Shown: in pieces, positions 1-13,200 of the stretch
Layout of the letters: each line of letters starts with the position of its first letter
Numbering within the stretch: position 1 is the first letter of the stretch
From: Vombatus ursinus
Lineage: Eukaryota > Chordata > Mammalia > Diprotodontia > Vombatidae
Reading direction: 5' to 3'
DNA: 64,000 nucleotides
Assembly (NCBI RefSeq): GCF_900497805.2
Contig: NW_020954626.1
Coordinates: forward strand, 3,522,039-3,586,038
The notes under the pieces: generated by a model
Told to the model about the DNA's origin: nothing
Seen by the model: the letters and a program-made list of their open reading frames with translations, nothing else
The model's database searches: none
Position numbers and translations under genes: made by a program

Positions 1-445
1 AGACATAGTAGTGGTATTGCTGGGTCAAAGGGTATATATGGATCTATATCCCTTTGGGCATGGTTCCAAATTGCTCTCTGGAATGACTGGACCAGTTCAC
101 AATTCCACCAACAGTGCAAATGTCCCAATTTTTCCACATTCTCTCCAACATTTGGCATTTTTGCTTTTCTGTCATGTTAGCCAATTTGATAGGTCAGAAA
201 GGATACCTCAGAGTTGTTTTAATTTGTATTTCTCTATTCAGTAGTGAATTATTCATATGACTATAGATAACTTTGATTTCTTCACCTGAAACCTGCCTGT
301 TAATATCCTTTGAGCATTTATTAACTGGGGAATGGGTTTTATTTTTATAAATTTAATTCAGTTTTCTCTATATTTGATAAATGAGACCTTTATCAGAGAA
401 ACTTGTGGTAAAAATCCTTTCCTAGTTTCCTACTTTCCTTCTCAT
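1..445 (-). mobile_element. L1 fragment (3' part of ORF2 region), first arm
   Basis: The plus strand reads as the reverse complement of the late ORF2/3' part of marsupial L1 (for example caattccaccaacagtg and catatgactatagat). The element runs past the left edge. It joins an oppositely oriented arm of the same L1 at about 446-465. Confidence 0.8.
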
Positions 446-640
446 CTTGAATGCAAAGTTTTTGCACAAACAAAACCAATGCAACCAAGATGAGAAAGAA
501 AGCAGGAAACTTGGTGGGGGGGAATTTATAGCAAATTTCTCTGATAAAGGCCTCATTTCTCAAATATATAGGGAACTAAGTCAAATTTATACAAACAAGA
601 GTCAATCATTTATTAAATGCCCTAGTAATCAGCTCTGAGA
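446..640 (+). mobile_element. L1 fragment, inverted second arm
   Basis: Sense-strand L1 (acaaacaaaaccaatgcaac, then tctctgataaaggcctcatt, then caaatttatacaaacaag). It overlaps the same part of L1 as the first arm, but in the opposite direction, so 365-455 and 487-575 can pair. This is the typical outcome of twin priming during L1 insertion. Confidence 0.8.
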
Positions 641-1349
641 ATGACTACTGTCAATTCCAGAAAAATACCCATTTCCCCCCAGGCTTAGATTCTTGTCAGT
701 TGTCTCATGGTAAGAAAAAAAGGTATCCCTCCCCTCCTCACCCTCAATTCTAGTCACTCAAAATTTTTTCATTGCCTATGCTAAAGGACTTTATCAAAGG
801 CTTCTTAAAAGTCTAAATAGATGTCTATCAGTTCCCTTATTTACATGTATATCATTCAAAGAATGCCAATAAAATAAACAGGTTTGATTTCCCTGGCAGA
901 AACTATGTTGCTCTTCCCCTCATAAGATTGTGTCAGAATATTTGGTTATGTTATCCTTTATTCACAACACACATATACATCCCTCCATGAAGTCCTTCTC
1001 CAATGACTACGGCATGGAAGTGATCCTGGGCTCTATGGTACATTTTAAGGGAGTATAAGCTGACATATCCTACCATTAAGGCAAAGCTTCAAGTATAGTC
1101 CTAGAAATAGACTGTTTTCTGAATATCAGCCTAGCTTAGCAAGGAAAAGCTTATCACCAATAGGTTGGACTCTTGATGATGAATTATTTGGCTATGATCC
1201 CTCACATTTGTAGTGAAACTCACTAGTAGAGTCTCATTTGAACACTTCCCATGAGTAAGAGTAATTGACTAGAATTCATTACAGATTCATTCTCATGAAT
1301 CTGTAATTGGCCAGATCTCCTCTAAATTTTAGTGTCCTGTTTGTATACT
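641..1349. other. Intergenic stretch, nothing recognised
   Basis: AT-rich, no convincing open frame and no repeat I can name with confidence. A stretch near 770-950 has the worn look of an old interspersed repeat, but I could not place it. Confidence 0.4.
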
Positions 1350-1379
1350 CATAGAAAGACAAAGAAACATATCTGTATC

Positions 1380-1385
1380 TTTATT
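1380..1385 (-). terminator. Candidate distal polyadenylation signal
   Basis: Minus-strand AATAAA within caaataaagatacag, followed downstream (about 1345-1370) by the T-rich tttctttgtctttc. Position is right for the long MYO5A transcript. Cleavage would fall near 1350-1370. Confidence 0.5.
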
Positions 1386-2759
1386 TGAACAAATTTTTTT
1401 CTATGGTAACTAGGAATACAGTGTTTTATGATGCACACATTGACTAAGTACAACATCAGACAACTACAATAGCCTAGAGCATATATGTCATTTTGATATT
1501 GTTTTGGTTTTTATCTAAGTACTATAGTGATATCCAGTGAAAACCCATTTTTCAAAGGCCCTTGGTTGAAATGAGGTGAATTATCAACTTTCCTTTTTTT
1601 AAATAAAAAAATCAATTCTTATGTAATATACTGAAATGTCTTCAGTTTCAAATTGGAATTAAATGACAATGACCATCAGCTTCTTGGCACTACTATTTTC
1701 TCTTTAATGGAATGAATGTTTCAAAGATGAACTCTATCACATCTCACATATAACACAAATTAGGACACCCCCTTTAAATTCCATAAGGTAGAATCTTTGA
1801 TGAAACAGAACAATGTCTGTAAAACAGCTGTTAAAAGAGCCACTGGAGCATAAGTTAAATTCAATCAACTAATTTTTTGTGCAATGCATTTTGAGCCACT
1901 ATAAATTTTAAGGGGGAAATCTACAATTAAATATTCTCTCAGTATTCTAACAAAAACAACTTTACCAGTAGACACATGTTATGACATCTGATACATGTCT
2001 ACATCATGTGAGAACATTTATCTTTCAAGAAAATAAGTAAATATTTTGAATATTAAACAGAGCTAAAATTTAGTGCTAAAGTTACATAGTGGTAATTTCT
2101 AATTCATTTTTAGAAATTCTTGCCTCTGAAAAATGCATGTAAAAATACTGACCTGCCAAGCATTATATAAATTATAAAATACACAAATTTCAACTTAAAA
2201 ACATTGTTCTTCAAAATATACCAAGCAACACAATATGATATAAAAGAAATGACAGTTAATCTTGGAGTTCAACAATGACACCTACAAAGTTAAACCACAA
2301 TTTTCATATGTGTGAAAATTACACAACAAACATTTAGAAATCACAAAAATATATTTTGGCAGATATTTTCATTCAGCATTTCTCAGTTCTTGACCTACAA
2401 GATCGTAATTTTAAGTTAAAAAATTTAGATATCATAATAATGGGTGAAAAATATCCTTTCCAGCACTATTATCTGCTTTTAGTCAACTGACAGATGAGGG
2501 TTTAAAAAAATAAATAAATAATAATACACATTGAGGGTTTAAAATCATTTTATACTTAACCTTCATGATGTGATGCTTACTGGTAGATGAAAATTTTAAC
2601 TACAATCAAGAGTCTTTGTCCTATCTCTGTACTTCTCTAATGTGTTCATCGACTGGTTGAGGTACCATCTTTGAGCTGATACTTCATTGGCTCAGATTGC
2701 TTCTCTACCATGATTGATGCTCTTGTTCATAGTCTACAGAAGATGTCAGTAAGGATGGA

Positions 2760-2880
2760 GGCAGGGGGAAAGGAAAAAGGAAGGAAGGGAAAACTGGCAG
2801 GATATTAAGAAGCCACACAGGCTTCCTCAAACAAAGAAAACATACACACATAACACATACATACATACACACACAAATGA
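2760..2880. repeat. Low-complexity: purine run, then CA-rich tract
   Basis: A gga/aag-rich run (about 2760-2793) is followed by acatacacacataacacatac-type imperfect CA/ATAC repeats (about 2840-2876). It lies inside the probable 3' UTR. Confidence 0.6.
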
Positions 2881-3714
2881 GAAAAAGGCCTCAATAACTT
2901 CCCTTGACAGGGCCATCCTCATAGAGAAACAGTAGTAGAGAATTTAAGGAAGCTCTGTAAGGGAAAATAGCAGAAGTAGGCTCCATAGCCCAACCTAATA
3001 GATTATGCATATCCACAACCCTACCCTACATAAATATGTAGCCAGATAGATATATGTAGTTCTCTTATGCACACTCATGCTTAGACATACTTTCACCCCC
3101 ATCAGAAGTTACTACCCAAAGAAATGCAGCATTGACTCCCTAGATGCTAGTACCTCTAATTAGATGTGTATTCATACTCTGACCATTGGCTATTCTTCTT
3201 ATGCTGCCTCTGTGGTCTACCACTTTCCTCTGAGCCCCTGTAACTGATGATAGCTATTGTAGGAGCCTTACTGGACCCTATTAGCCAAGACCCAGCATTA
3301 TTCTAAGACCACTGCAAATGTACATTGGAAGGTTTTGAATTGGTATTCGAGAAATGGACTGCTTTCCCTCTAACCAGCCTTCAATCAAGGGGCATTTTTG
3401 GTGCTGGTTCTCTCTGTAGCTAATTACTGCTTAATACATGATTGTTTTGCACAAGATGAAGCTGAGTGTTTACATGGAGCATTAAATTATCACACAAGTC
3501 AAATTCTATTACAATATTTATCCATATAATAGCTGCTACTCTAACAAAAATACAACTAGCCAAGAAGAACTTTAAGCTCATTCTAACAAATCATTCATAT
3601 ATCATTCATATAAAGCATTTAACACATGCTTTCTTTCTTCCAGTTTTCATTACCATAATAGGAAAAAAAACCTAATAGCTGATTGTGTGAGACAATTAGC
3701 CTTGGTACAGGGAG

Positions 3715-4035
3715 TTTCCTTCCCTATCCCCCACCTCATTGCCTAAAATGCTCTCTTCTCACCTCTCTTGAAATTCTAGCAGTCTTCAAGGCCTAGCTCA
3801 AGTGCTGTCTCCTAGAGAAGGCCTTTCTTGATTTTCTCCCCATCCCCAGTTATTGGTGGTCCCCATTCCCCTATCAATTACCTTGTGTTTACTTATCTGC
3901 ATCTGAGTAAATATTTTATCATTGGGTAAAATGTAAGCTCCTTGAGAACAGGGATGCCACCATTTTTGCCTTTTATCCCCAGCACTTAGCATAGTTCCTG
4001 GCTCATAGTGGGCACTTAATAAATGCTTACTGAAT
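3715..4035 (+). mobile_element. L2 LINE 3' end
   Basis: Ends with the L2 3' signature: gtaagctccttgagaacagg, cccagcacttagcatagt, then gcacttaataaatgcttact. About 320 nt, 5'-truncated, and well diverged. It lies inside the probable MYO5A 3' UTR. Confidence 0.75.
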
Positions 4036-4109
4036 TAAGAGAGATCATAATAGAAACCTATTCAAAATCCCCAGTGAATAGATTTCCTAATTTTTCTCTT
4101 ACCCTACTG

Positions 4110-4325
4110 CTTACTTATGGTTTAGTGTAAAACAAACTGGACTAGGAATCTAAAGACCTGGGTTTTTCATCCTGATTCTGTCCTCGACTGTGTGTGACCT
4201 TAAGTAGTAAATCACTCCACTGCCTTTCTTCAGCTCATTGACAGCATCATGGTGAGGATCAAATTTCATGTGAAATTTTTTTTTGAAAACTATAAAGTAT
4301 TTTACAAATATGTATCTTACTTTTC
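4110..4325 (+). mobile_element. MIR SINE
   Basis: MIR layout in worn form: actggactaggaatctaaag, a Tyr/Ser-like head, tgtgtgaccttaagtag, then aaagtattttacaaatatgt. Lies inside the probable 3' UTR. Confidence 0.55.
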
Positions 4326-6512
4326 TATTTCTCTCACCTGGGGAATTTTGAGAGGAATCACTCTTTAACAAGTCTGAATTTGTCTCCTGCTTTCCTCCAT
4401 GACAGTTCAAGCCACTCTAAGGATCATCAGCTGATAGGCAGGCAATGAGAGGAAAAGTGAACATGTCACTACTGAAACATCTGAGAAGGACTTCAGTCAA
4501 TATCTTTGGCCTAGAGATCTGAGAGCCTGGGAGAGGAAAGTTACAGTAATTTATAAGAAAATTCCTTTTTGATCCCTGTGGCAATGAGAAGCCAGTGGTC
4601 CTGGGCACTGGGAATGAGATATCTAGCTATAATGATCATAAGAAAATTCCAGGACAACAAAGCATTTTTATGCCCCATTCCCCAGAGTTTGCAGTAAAAT
4701 AATTTGACCTATAGCCAACTCTCAAATATTCACCATAATGAAGTAAAATAATGAATCACCAAATGGCAAATAATTTGTGAACTATTTACACTTAGGTCTG
4801 TACCTTTAACTTTGAATGTGGGTATTTTAGTGTTTTTAGAATTTTAAAAAAATAATAAATAACTGTAAGACTTTATCCAAGAAGAGTTGGAAAAATTGCT
4901 AAGCATTCATATCATAGCCCCATATTTCCCCCCTGTGTGCTGGGTAATGGGCAGCATCACCTCCCAGATTTAAAGCACAGCTGCATGTACTTTTTCTCTG
5001 ATTTTCCAGCTTTATATCACACATCATTCTTGAGATGGGGAAGACAATGAATTTTTTTTAGTTCAAAAGGTCTTCCCTTATAGCTACTATTGAACTAACA
5101 GGCTTCATACTGGACTGAAAATATGAGAGGAGTAGTATCAAAGGATGTAATTAAGTGATAATACACAGGAGAAGATTTGCTTGAAGATATGTCATGTAGT
5201 TTTCAAAGATAAATTAACAGTGAAGGAATCATAGTGATAATCTAACCGAAGAAGTGTTTTAAATTTGTTTTGCACTTACAACCACCCAAATTGAAGACGA
5301 GTGACATATTTTTATAAAGTACCCAAATTAAGTTAGCCGAGAACATGGAGTCAGGTGAAGTGCTGGGGAAAAAAATGTGCCTTTTCAAAGGGTACCGATA
5401 GCTCCTGATGTATTGCTAGCCACCCTGGAGCCTTGGGTCATGGAATCATACAGTCTTGGGACTGTACATATGTCTTTATGTAAATGGCTTTGGGTATTGT
5501 CTTTAAGAAGATTCTCTCTATACCATAGCATGTCTTCAAGCAAGTGTTTATCTAAATTCTTGTTGACATCAAGTCAGCTTCCTTACAATCTCTCTGCTCT
5601 AATTCCTGATGAAGACTGTAGCCTCAATTTCAAAACCCATTTAAAAATCGATGCAGACTGGTCTGTCCAGCAGATGGCAAACTGACTTCATAAGTTAAAT
5701 TTCAAACTTCCATTATAAAAGTGTCAGAGAAATTTTTTTTTAATCTGGAAGAGATCTTAAACATCATCTAGAGATGAGACATCCAACTAGTGGCCTGCCT
5801 GAGCCCATTCCAGGGGCCCAGTTGAGATTTTCAGTCCCACATTATTTTTAATTTATAAAAATAGTAGGTAGGGTTGAATCACCTGTCTGCTCCTACCATT
5901 TTATAACTGATGGCAGCCATGTATTATGCCAGAACGATGGGGTCAACTAGTAATTTTAATTGTAAGGACTTCATATGGCTGATACACTTGTGGGTTTCTC
6001 ATCATACAGACAAATATCAAGGCCCTTGATCTAGACCAACTCCCTCAGTTTATAGATAAGGAGGCTAAAGCCTGGAAGATTACATAACTACAATACAGTA
6101 TTTTTCTTTTCATGATAAACTTTGTCATTAAATTGAAAATGTTCATTTTCTAATCATAATATTTCACATTATACTTCAACAATATAGGTAATCTTACAAG
6201 ATAATCTAACAATTATGACATCTGACCACAAAACACTACTTGAGACTAGAGCTTGTGGTAAAATCCTAAAGATTTGGTTTTGTACATCTCAAAATGAGAA
6301 TTTAACTTTACTAAATGATCTGAGAAGTGATCTGGAGAGGATCCCAACTAGAATTACAGCATTAAACTTTTCCTTATAGATTTTGGTACTTGTGAACAAA
6401 ATCCTTTGCAAAACTTAATAACATCCAACTTCCAAGCATGATGCCTCCTCAAGTATCCAGGGATACCTAAGAGCAGATGCTATAGTTGCAGAAGGTTGAG
6501 AGGAATTAAATA

Positions 6513-6518
6513 TTTATT
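6513..6518 (-). terminator. Candidate proximal polyadenylation signal
   Basis: Minus-strand AATAAA in gtacaataaatattt, about 1.2 kb after the stop. Use of it would make a transcript of about 7 kb, the size of the short dilute mRNA known in mouse. Another AATAAA at 7240-7245 is a weaker alternative. Confidence 0.35.
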
Positions 6519-6754
6519 GTACATTTTCTTATTTGTAAACTGTCTCAAGACAATCATGCAAATCTAGATCATAATTACATTCCAACCTTCTTTTCTATAT
6601 ACCTGACTGAGATTACATGTTGGAGAAATGAACCAAAGAAACTCAATCTAATGTTAAAAACATGCACTGTAGGTATCTCATTCAACAACTAAAACCAGAC
6701 ACTTTACAGAAGACCTAAATGATATCAACCCAGCAAAAACATTATATATATTTA

Positions 6755-6802
6755 TACACATAAGTACATATGCGTATATATATACACACACACACACACA
6801 AC
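6755..6802. repeat. TA/CA simple repeat
   Basis: Alternating atatatttatacacataag, then gcgtatatatatacacacac. Purine-pyrimidine alternating tract within the probable 3' UTR. Confidence 0.7.
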
Positions 6803-7746
6803 AAAATTCTGAATAAATAAGACAAATCATTTTGTTAATCCTACCCTCTACACATCAAATAGTTTAATAAGACTCCTTAAACAAAAATTATCCTGTTACT
6901 TCCAGTGTGCTACTTGTGCTTGGTTACCATTTTCTTGTGAGCTGATATTTGTTGACAATTGCATATGATCCAGTTAGAAAAATGGACTGTATTGGATTGT
7001 AAACAAAGTTGATAAATGAGAATATTATTACTGTAGTGCCTAAGAAGAATACTGTTTACATTTAAAAGAACACCATAAGCAGCAACAGTTTAAAATGCCT
7101 GGTAAACTATGGTACAAACCGATGAATACCTATGCTATACAGTAAAGCCAAGAAATCTCTTGACACCTCACACTTTATATTATAGTGACATGATCACAAA
7201 TAAGGAAGTTATTTGAAAAATTACTTTATAGATTGCCAGTTTATTTCTCCATTCCAGTCTGACAAGTTATAAACATAATTGATGCCTAAGTTACTACGTA
7301 TTTAACTACGGTTTCTTTTTCTTTCAGGTCTTCCATCTAGCCTGGAGGTGGGCCTCTTCACTCTCTGTCTATCAACAACTCACCTATAGAATACATGTTA
7401 GTTTATGCTATTTAAATGAGGTGCTGAGGATTTAAAATGGATTCCGGCAGCTGACGACTCTCTGTTTCTTTTTCACCATCCACCTGTATTCCAGCTCTGG
7501 ATGCCTAAAAGGTCAGATATGGAAATGTCTCTCTGAAAGCGATGGGTCATATTAGAACATGCTTTTCTATCCAGGGCAGTCCAGGTATTCTAAAGAGATT
7601 TCCAGTTATCCACCTATAGTTTGGGAAATATGCAGGATTTTTTCTTTTTAAAAAAATGTGTTTTCAATAGCTCACTGGAAATAATGGGTCCTTATTTCAA
7701 GCAAGAAACTATTGTCAGCAGCATCTGCCTGTGAATGTGTCCTGGT

Positions 7747-7899
7747 TCAGACTCTTGCGATGAAGCCCAGCCCCAGGCTGGTTGGGATCTGAATGGTTTC
7801 TAATGCAAGTGAGGATGGGTTAAAAGGGAAGGTAACAGGGAAGATATGCTTTGCATCCATGAGCAGCTGAGGCGAATCCTTCCTGTCTCGTAAACGCAT
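7747..7899 (-). CDS. MYO5A: MYO5A terminal coding exon, residues 752-801 and stop
   Basis: Encodes [40 protein letters not shown] and [10 protein letters not shown], then TGA at 7749-7747. [11 protein letters not shown] and the hydrophobic C-terminus are the hallmark of MYO5A. Human, from memory, has PASLGLGFISRV; here Thr replaces Ala and Ala replaces Ser. Acceptor tttttctag. The 3' UTR continues to the left. Confidence 0.97.
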   Translation of the reverse strand: MRLRDRKDSPQLLMDAKHIFPVTFPFNPSSLALETIQIPTSLGLGFIARV

Positions 7900-10145
7900 C
7901 TAGAAAAATGAAAAGATAAGAAACAGGTCATGGAGCTACAAAGGCTTATTTGATTAAAAGATTAACAAAATGACTTGCAAAAGTACCAATTTTTATCTTA
8001 TTATATAGTTGTCTTCAAGTTTTAAAAATCAGTTCATTTCTCTAGATATCTGCAAGTTTTAAAAAAAATCACCAACAAATGGTGATACGCAAAATTCAAT
8101 GAAAATCAAAACAAAGAGAATAGAGGGAAATGAAATTCTTTTCAATTAAAATGTTAAATATTCATTCAAAAACCATTTAAAAGAATAAATCAGTAAGCCA
8201 ATCAAGCAATGGAGGAAATGAAACCCAGCACCTTACCTGTATAGTACGTATAAATGATACGGAGACTCTTTCTTCAAATTCATTAACTGGAGTATACAAA
8301 TTCAAAACTTTTACAATCTAGAAGAAAAATATTTTCAGCTTATTATTAAACAAATCATAGTGTATCTATACTCTAGCTAAAACATAGTATTTGGTGCAAT
8401 AAAAAATATACACATACCAACAAATGTTTCTTCCTATTGATGTATCTTTTCTTCAATCACAGATTTAAAATAAAATAGTAATGGTAAATGATGAATGTGA
8501 ATAATTGCAATGTGCTACAGAGGAATTAATAGAAATTACATACTTCTAATAAGTAGTTAGAGAGAGACCAAAAATAAAGAAAAGAAAATTATAGGTATGG
8601 GAAGTTTAAAATTATATTAAATTGTTTTCATTAGAAAGGAGGCTTGTGGTTTTTCCTATGGAAATTACAGAAATAATTTCACAGAATGATTTGATCTGTA
8701 TGAGGCAGCGAGGTATAGTACAAAGAACACTGGACTTAGAAGACCTAGCTTTGAATTCCAACTCTGCCACAGAATGATCTTTGGCAAATCAGTGTCCTCA
8801 TCTGTAAAATGGACTACTATCTACCCAACATTTTCATTTCATTTTTTTCAATAATTTTTTTTCTATGAAAGCACTTTGAAAATGTAATGTGCTATCCATC
8901 TATCTATCTATTGAAATTATGAAGATGATGAATGGACAAATTTATGTTTAAAGGTGCTGTTTGGAAGCAAAGGACAAATGGCATGTTAGAGGTCTGTGGG
9001 CTTGATGTCTGTTTGAGGATGACAACCAGAAGGGAACACGCATTTATGAAGCACCTACTATGTGCCACGCACTGTGCTAAGCACTTTACAAATATTATCT
9101 CCGTTGACCCTTACAACAACTCTGTGAGGTAGGTACTATTATTATCCCCGTTTTACAATTTTAAAAAAAACTGAGGCAAAAAGAGGTTACATAACTTGCC
9201 TGAGGTCACACAGCTATTCAGTGTTGGAGGTTGGATTTGAACTCAACTTTTTCTGACTCTTGGCCCAGTGCTCTATGCACTGTAATAACTAGCTGCCTGG
9301 ATGACACCAAGCCAAAAGGAGTTAGAATTTAAAAAACATAATAATCTAACCAAGCTGGTCCAAGTGAAAGTCATAAGTGACAAGTAAAATCTTATAGCCT
9401 TAGGAATCAAAATAAATAAATAAATAAATGAATAATGGTCATGACTTGACTAATGTAATTTTTTTAGGTAGGGGGATGCTATCCAGACCTGTATTTCATT
9501 CAAGCAGGGAGTTGCCATTATAGAAATTACTTACCAATGCAAACCAGAAACTTGCCTGTCTCTCCTTGTCTCTGACAGATGCCTAGGACACTGAGAGCTT
9601 TAGGGCCTTGTGCACAGTCACAGAGCTAGCTGGGGCCAAGTGCAGGACTCGAGCAGATGCTTTTCTCGAGTCGGCCCTCTAGCCACCACAGAACTGATAT
9701 ATTCATTAAAAAGTTGGCCATAAAACACATTTCTACAAATTCAATAAGATTTTCCCACAGGTTTCAAGGCAAGAAAAAAAAAAAAAGAGGTTATGTAAGC
9801 AGGAGCTTAGCATCCTGAGGATAATAATAACTAGCACTCTACCTACCTCACAGGGTTTTTTGTGAGAATCAAGTGAGAGATGACATGTGAAAGTGCTTCA
9901 TAATCATTAAGTATATACTGTGTACCTATAAATGCTATATAAAAGTTTTTACTATCATTTGATAAAGGATCCCCAGAGGTCTATATATTTGTTTTAAAAA
10001 TATTTTAATAACTGCATTTTAATATAATTAGTTTCCTTTGCAAGTCTATGTATTTTATTTTATGCATTTAAAGACTTTATTCTGAGAAGGCATCCATAGG
10101 TTTCACCTAACGGCCAGAACAGTCCATCTCATAGACACACACACT

Positions 10146-10196
<51 letters not shown>

Positions 10197-10206
10197 NNNN
10201 NNNNNN

Positions 10207-10254
<48 letters not shown>

Positions 10255-13200
10255 GAACTCCTGCTATAGACAGAAGGATTAACTGGTTGACCTTTTTAAG
10301 TTTCTTCCAGTCCCATGATACCTGCTCAGGGTCACAGGATACTGTAAAATGCTAAATAACATTTTCATAAAAAAAAGAAAGCTGTTTTACCTGGGCAGTA
10401 GTTAAAGCATTACACATGGAACAGATGGCTTCAGCATCTTCATCTGTTTTCTTCTTCACCTGCAAGAGCTGGGCAGCCTGAATCAGGGGCTCTAAAGTTT
10501 CTTTGGCCCCACTATTCATCAGATTCTTGTCACGGAGCCATTCTTCCAGTTGACTGACATTGTACCTGTGTGGAGAGAAGTTTGAGAAGGCATGTCTTAT
10601 GGCTGTCATGAATAGCTGATCAAACTTTCAGCAACCTTGACAGAACTTTCAAACAGAATATGACAGGCAGTATTTCTGTTCCATTTTCTTTTATAATCAC
10701 CTGTCCCTGAAAATAAAATCCTCATAAATAGCTTGTGCACTCTTGATTGTGATTGTAAAAAAATTAAGTGATTAGAAGATCTTAATGTATTTAACTGAAG
10801 ATGGGGATTGAGCCATTCCATCAGAAAATAAGTGGAATGGAACAGTATAAAAAGCAAATGGAAACACAAAGTCTACATGTGACTCCTTGCTTTATGGAAT
10901 AAAGGCATTCTGAAAAGCTAATTATAAACTAAATTTCTATAAAATGAATAATTTCCATACTCCTACCAGAACTCTTTTTTTTTGGTTTCCCATTGCAGTT
11001 TCAGAGACGTGTTTCTTTATTGCATAACAGCATAGCACAAAGTTTGAAGTGGGAAGGAGTAAAGGGAGTTTTGAGGTAAAATATCTCTTGTGGGCACTGA
11101 TGTATCCAAAGCAGACACCTTGGACCTGAGCTTTCCCTCTCACTGCCCTGACCTTGGAGCTGTGTTCAGGAAGAATGTGGGATATAGGACACCACACCTA
11201 GCACAACAGGAAGGAGTCAGAAGCTTCGTAAAGAAGCAGAGCTAGCCAAGCACCTCAGGGTATCAGGAGGAAGCCAATGACGTTAACATTCAGGATTAAT
11301 ATTAAGAATGAACATGCAATTTGAATTTTGTGATTACCCACACAATAGGCACTATAATTTTGATTTAAATCATTCACATACTAGAAGGTATGTTCAGAAG
11401 GCACTTGATCAAGGCTAGAAGATGAAGCCTTTGTTCTGGCATTGAAGAGGCCTCTCTATATAACATTTAATATGATACCATACACATAGAAAAATAAATT
11501 GTTAGATAAGTAATCTGAATTGAGATGGTGCTGCACATATTAGTGGTTTTGTTTTTGCTTTTGAGCATGGAGGAATATTATATAAGTATTCACATGTAAA
11601 AGAACATGAACTTTCCCCCAGTAAATATTTAATAACATATTAGTCTAAATCTAGAAGTCTTCAATATCATACTCCGATGTTCCATACTGGTATGGAAACT
11701 CCCTACAATGTTACAGATAGTAGCTCATCCATGACTGCCCATCCTGAGTGACTTGTCCAAATCCTCCCATACTCCACCACAGAGGGTTCATTTAAGGTGT
11801 TGGAAGTCTTCCTTGTCTTCACCTGCTATTGCAAAGAATTGCAAAGAAAATATGTGGGCTATCACTTGGTTATTCTGTGCTCTCACCATTGACTAGCTCA
11901 CATTTTTCTTCTTGAAAATATATAATGTTAAAATTTGGCAACAGAACTTTCAATATCTTACCTGGTTTAAAAAAAAAGCCACACTCCTGTCTTTTAACAT
12001 TCCCTACTCCCACAAAGTGTGCTCATTTACTAATGGAGCAAATCTTTCTACCAAGGAGACTAGCAAAGTACAGTTGAATGCTAATAATCAATGAGATTTT
12101 GTGAAATCAAAGAATGAGTAAAAAATACAGGTTAGGTGACTAGGAATGTAAAGAGGCTTAATGTCCATTCCTTCCTTGCTTTCTGGCCTCTTTGCACTAA
12201 ATTTAAGGTTTTCTTCTGAAACATTATAACATATTAGTTTGAAGTTCTGAATATGTTAGTAGTTCTCTACTGATCAAGGCAGGTCAATGAAATGTCCAAG
12301 AGAATGTACCCCCCAGTTTTCTGGGTGTTGGATTTCAGGGGAGACAAGGCCTGGCATTTGCTTACCTGATCTGCATGCCTTTGCTCCAAGAGCACATATC
12401 CTTTCGTAGCAGAAGGTTATTCAAAGTAATGGCACCCACAATGTAAAACATCTGCTTGACCACTTGCTTGATCAATTCTGGATCCATTCCATGCTGACAC
12501 ATGACTGAATGGAAGGAGTTAAGCTGCCGAAGGATGGAGTCCAATGTATAAGTGCCTTCATCTGCAATACTGGAGGTCCTCTTCCGTAGCCCGGTGGGCT
12601 TCACTCCTGACACTCCTTGGATGGTTTCATGCTCCAGCATGCCAGAAACTGATTTGGGATAAGCACAGAGTCACAACAGCTGGAAAGGTATGGACTGCAA
12701 GGTTTAAGTGTTAAAATAAAAGACAAGTAAAGAAACTTGCTTATGCTATGCAAAAAAAAAAATCTAATTAAGATGTTACATGTAAAGTGTTACATGTAGG
12801 AAAAAGTGCTCCACACACTGGGGCTTCTAGATTGGAACACTAAATAAAGTAACAACAAGAAGAATCATCATAGTAATAACTAGTAGTTATATAGCACTTT
12901 AGAGTCTGGGAAGTGCTCTACAAATATTATTTCATTTGATCCTCACAACAACCCTGGGAGGGGGGTGTTATTATTATCCTGATTTTACAAATGAGGAAAC
13001 TGAAGCAGACAGAGGTTGCCCAGGGTCTCACAGCTAGTGAATGTCAAGAAAGATCTTTTCTGACTAAAGGTCCAGCACTCTATCCACTGCACCTTAGGAA
13101 GATGACCCCTAAGGTACATTCCAACTCTAGGATTATCTAATTCTCCTGCTATTCTAATTTTTCTAATGAATTTTCTCTGCAAGTTGCAATCTCTGCTTCT

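Larger units (their letters stand above)
1350..7746 (-). other. MYO5A: Probable long MYO5A 3' UTR
   Basis: From the stop codon leftward the sequence is mostly unique and AT-rich, with few mobile elements (an L2 tail, a MIR and some simple repeats). Several minus-strand AATAAA signals occur; the distal one at 1380-1385 gives about 6.4 kb of 3' UTR, which fits the roughly 12-kb MYO5A/dilute transcript of other mammals. The left limit is an inference from the signal and the downstream T-rich stretch; there is no transcript evidence. Confidence 0.55.
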
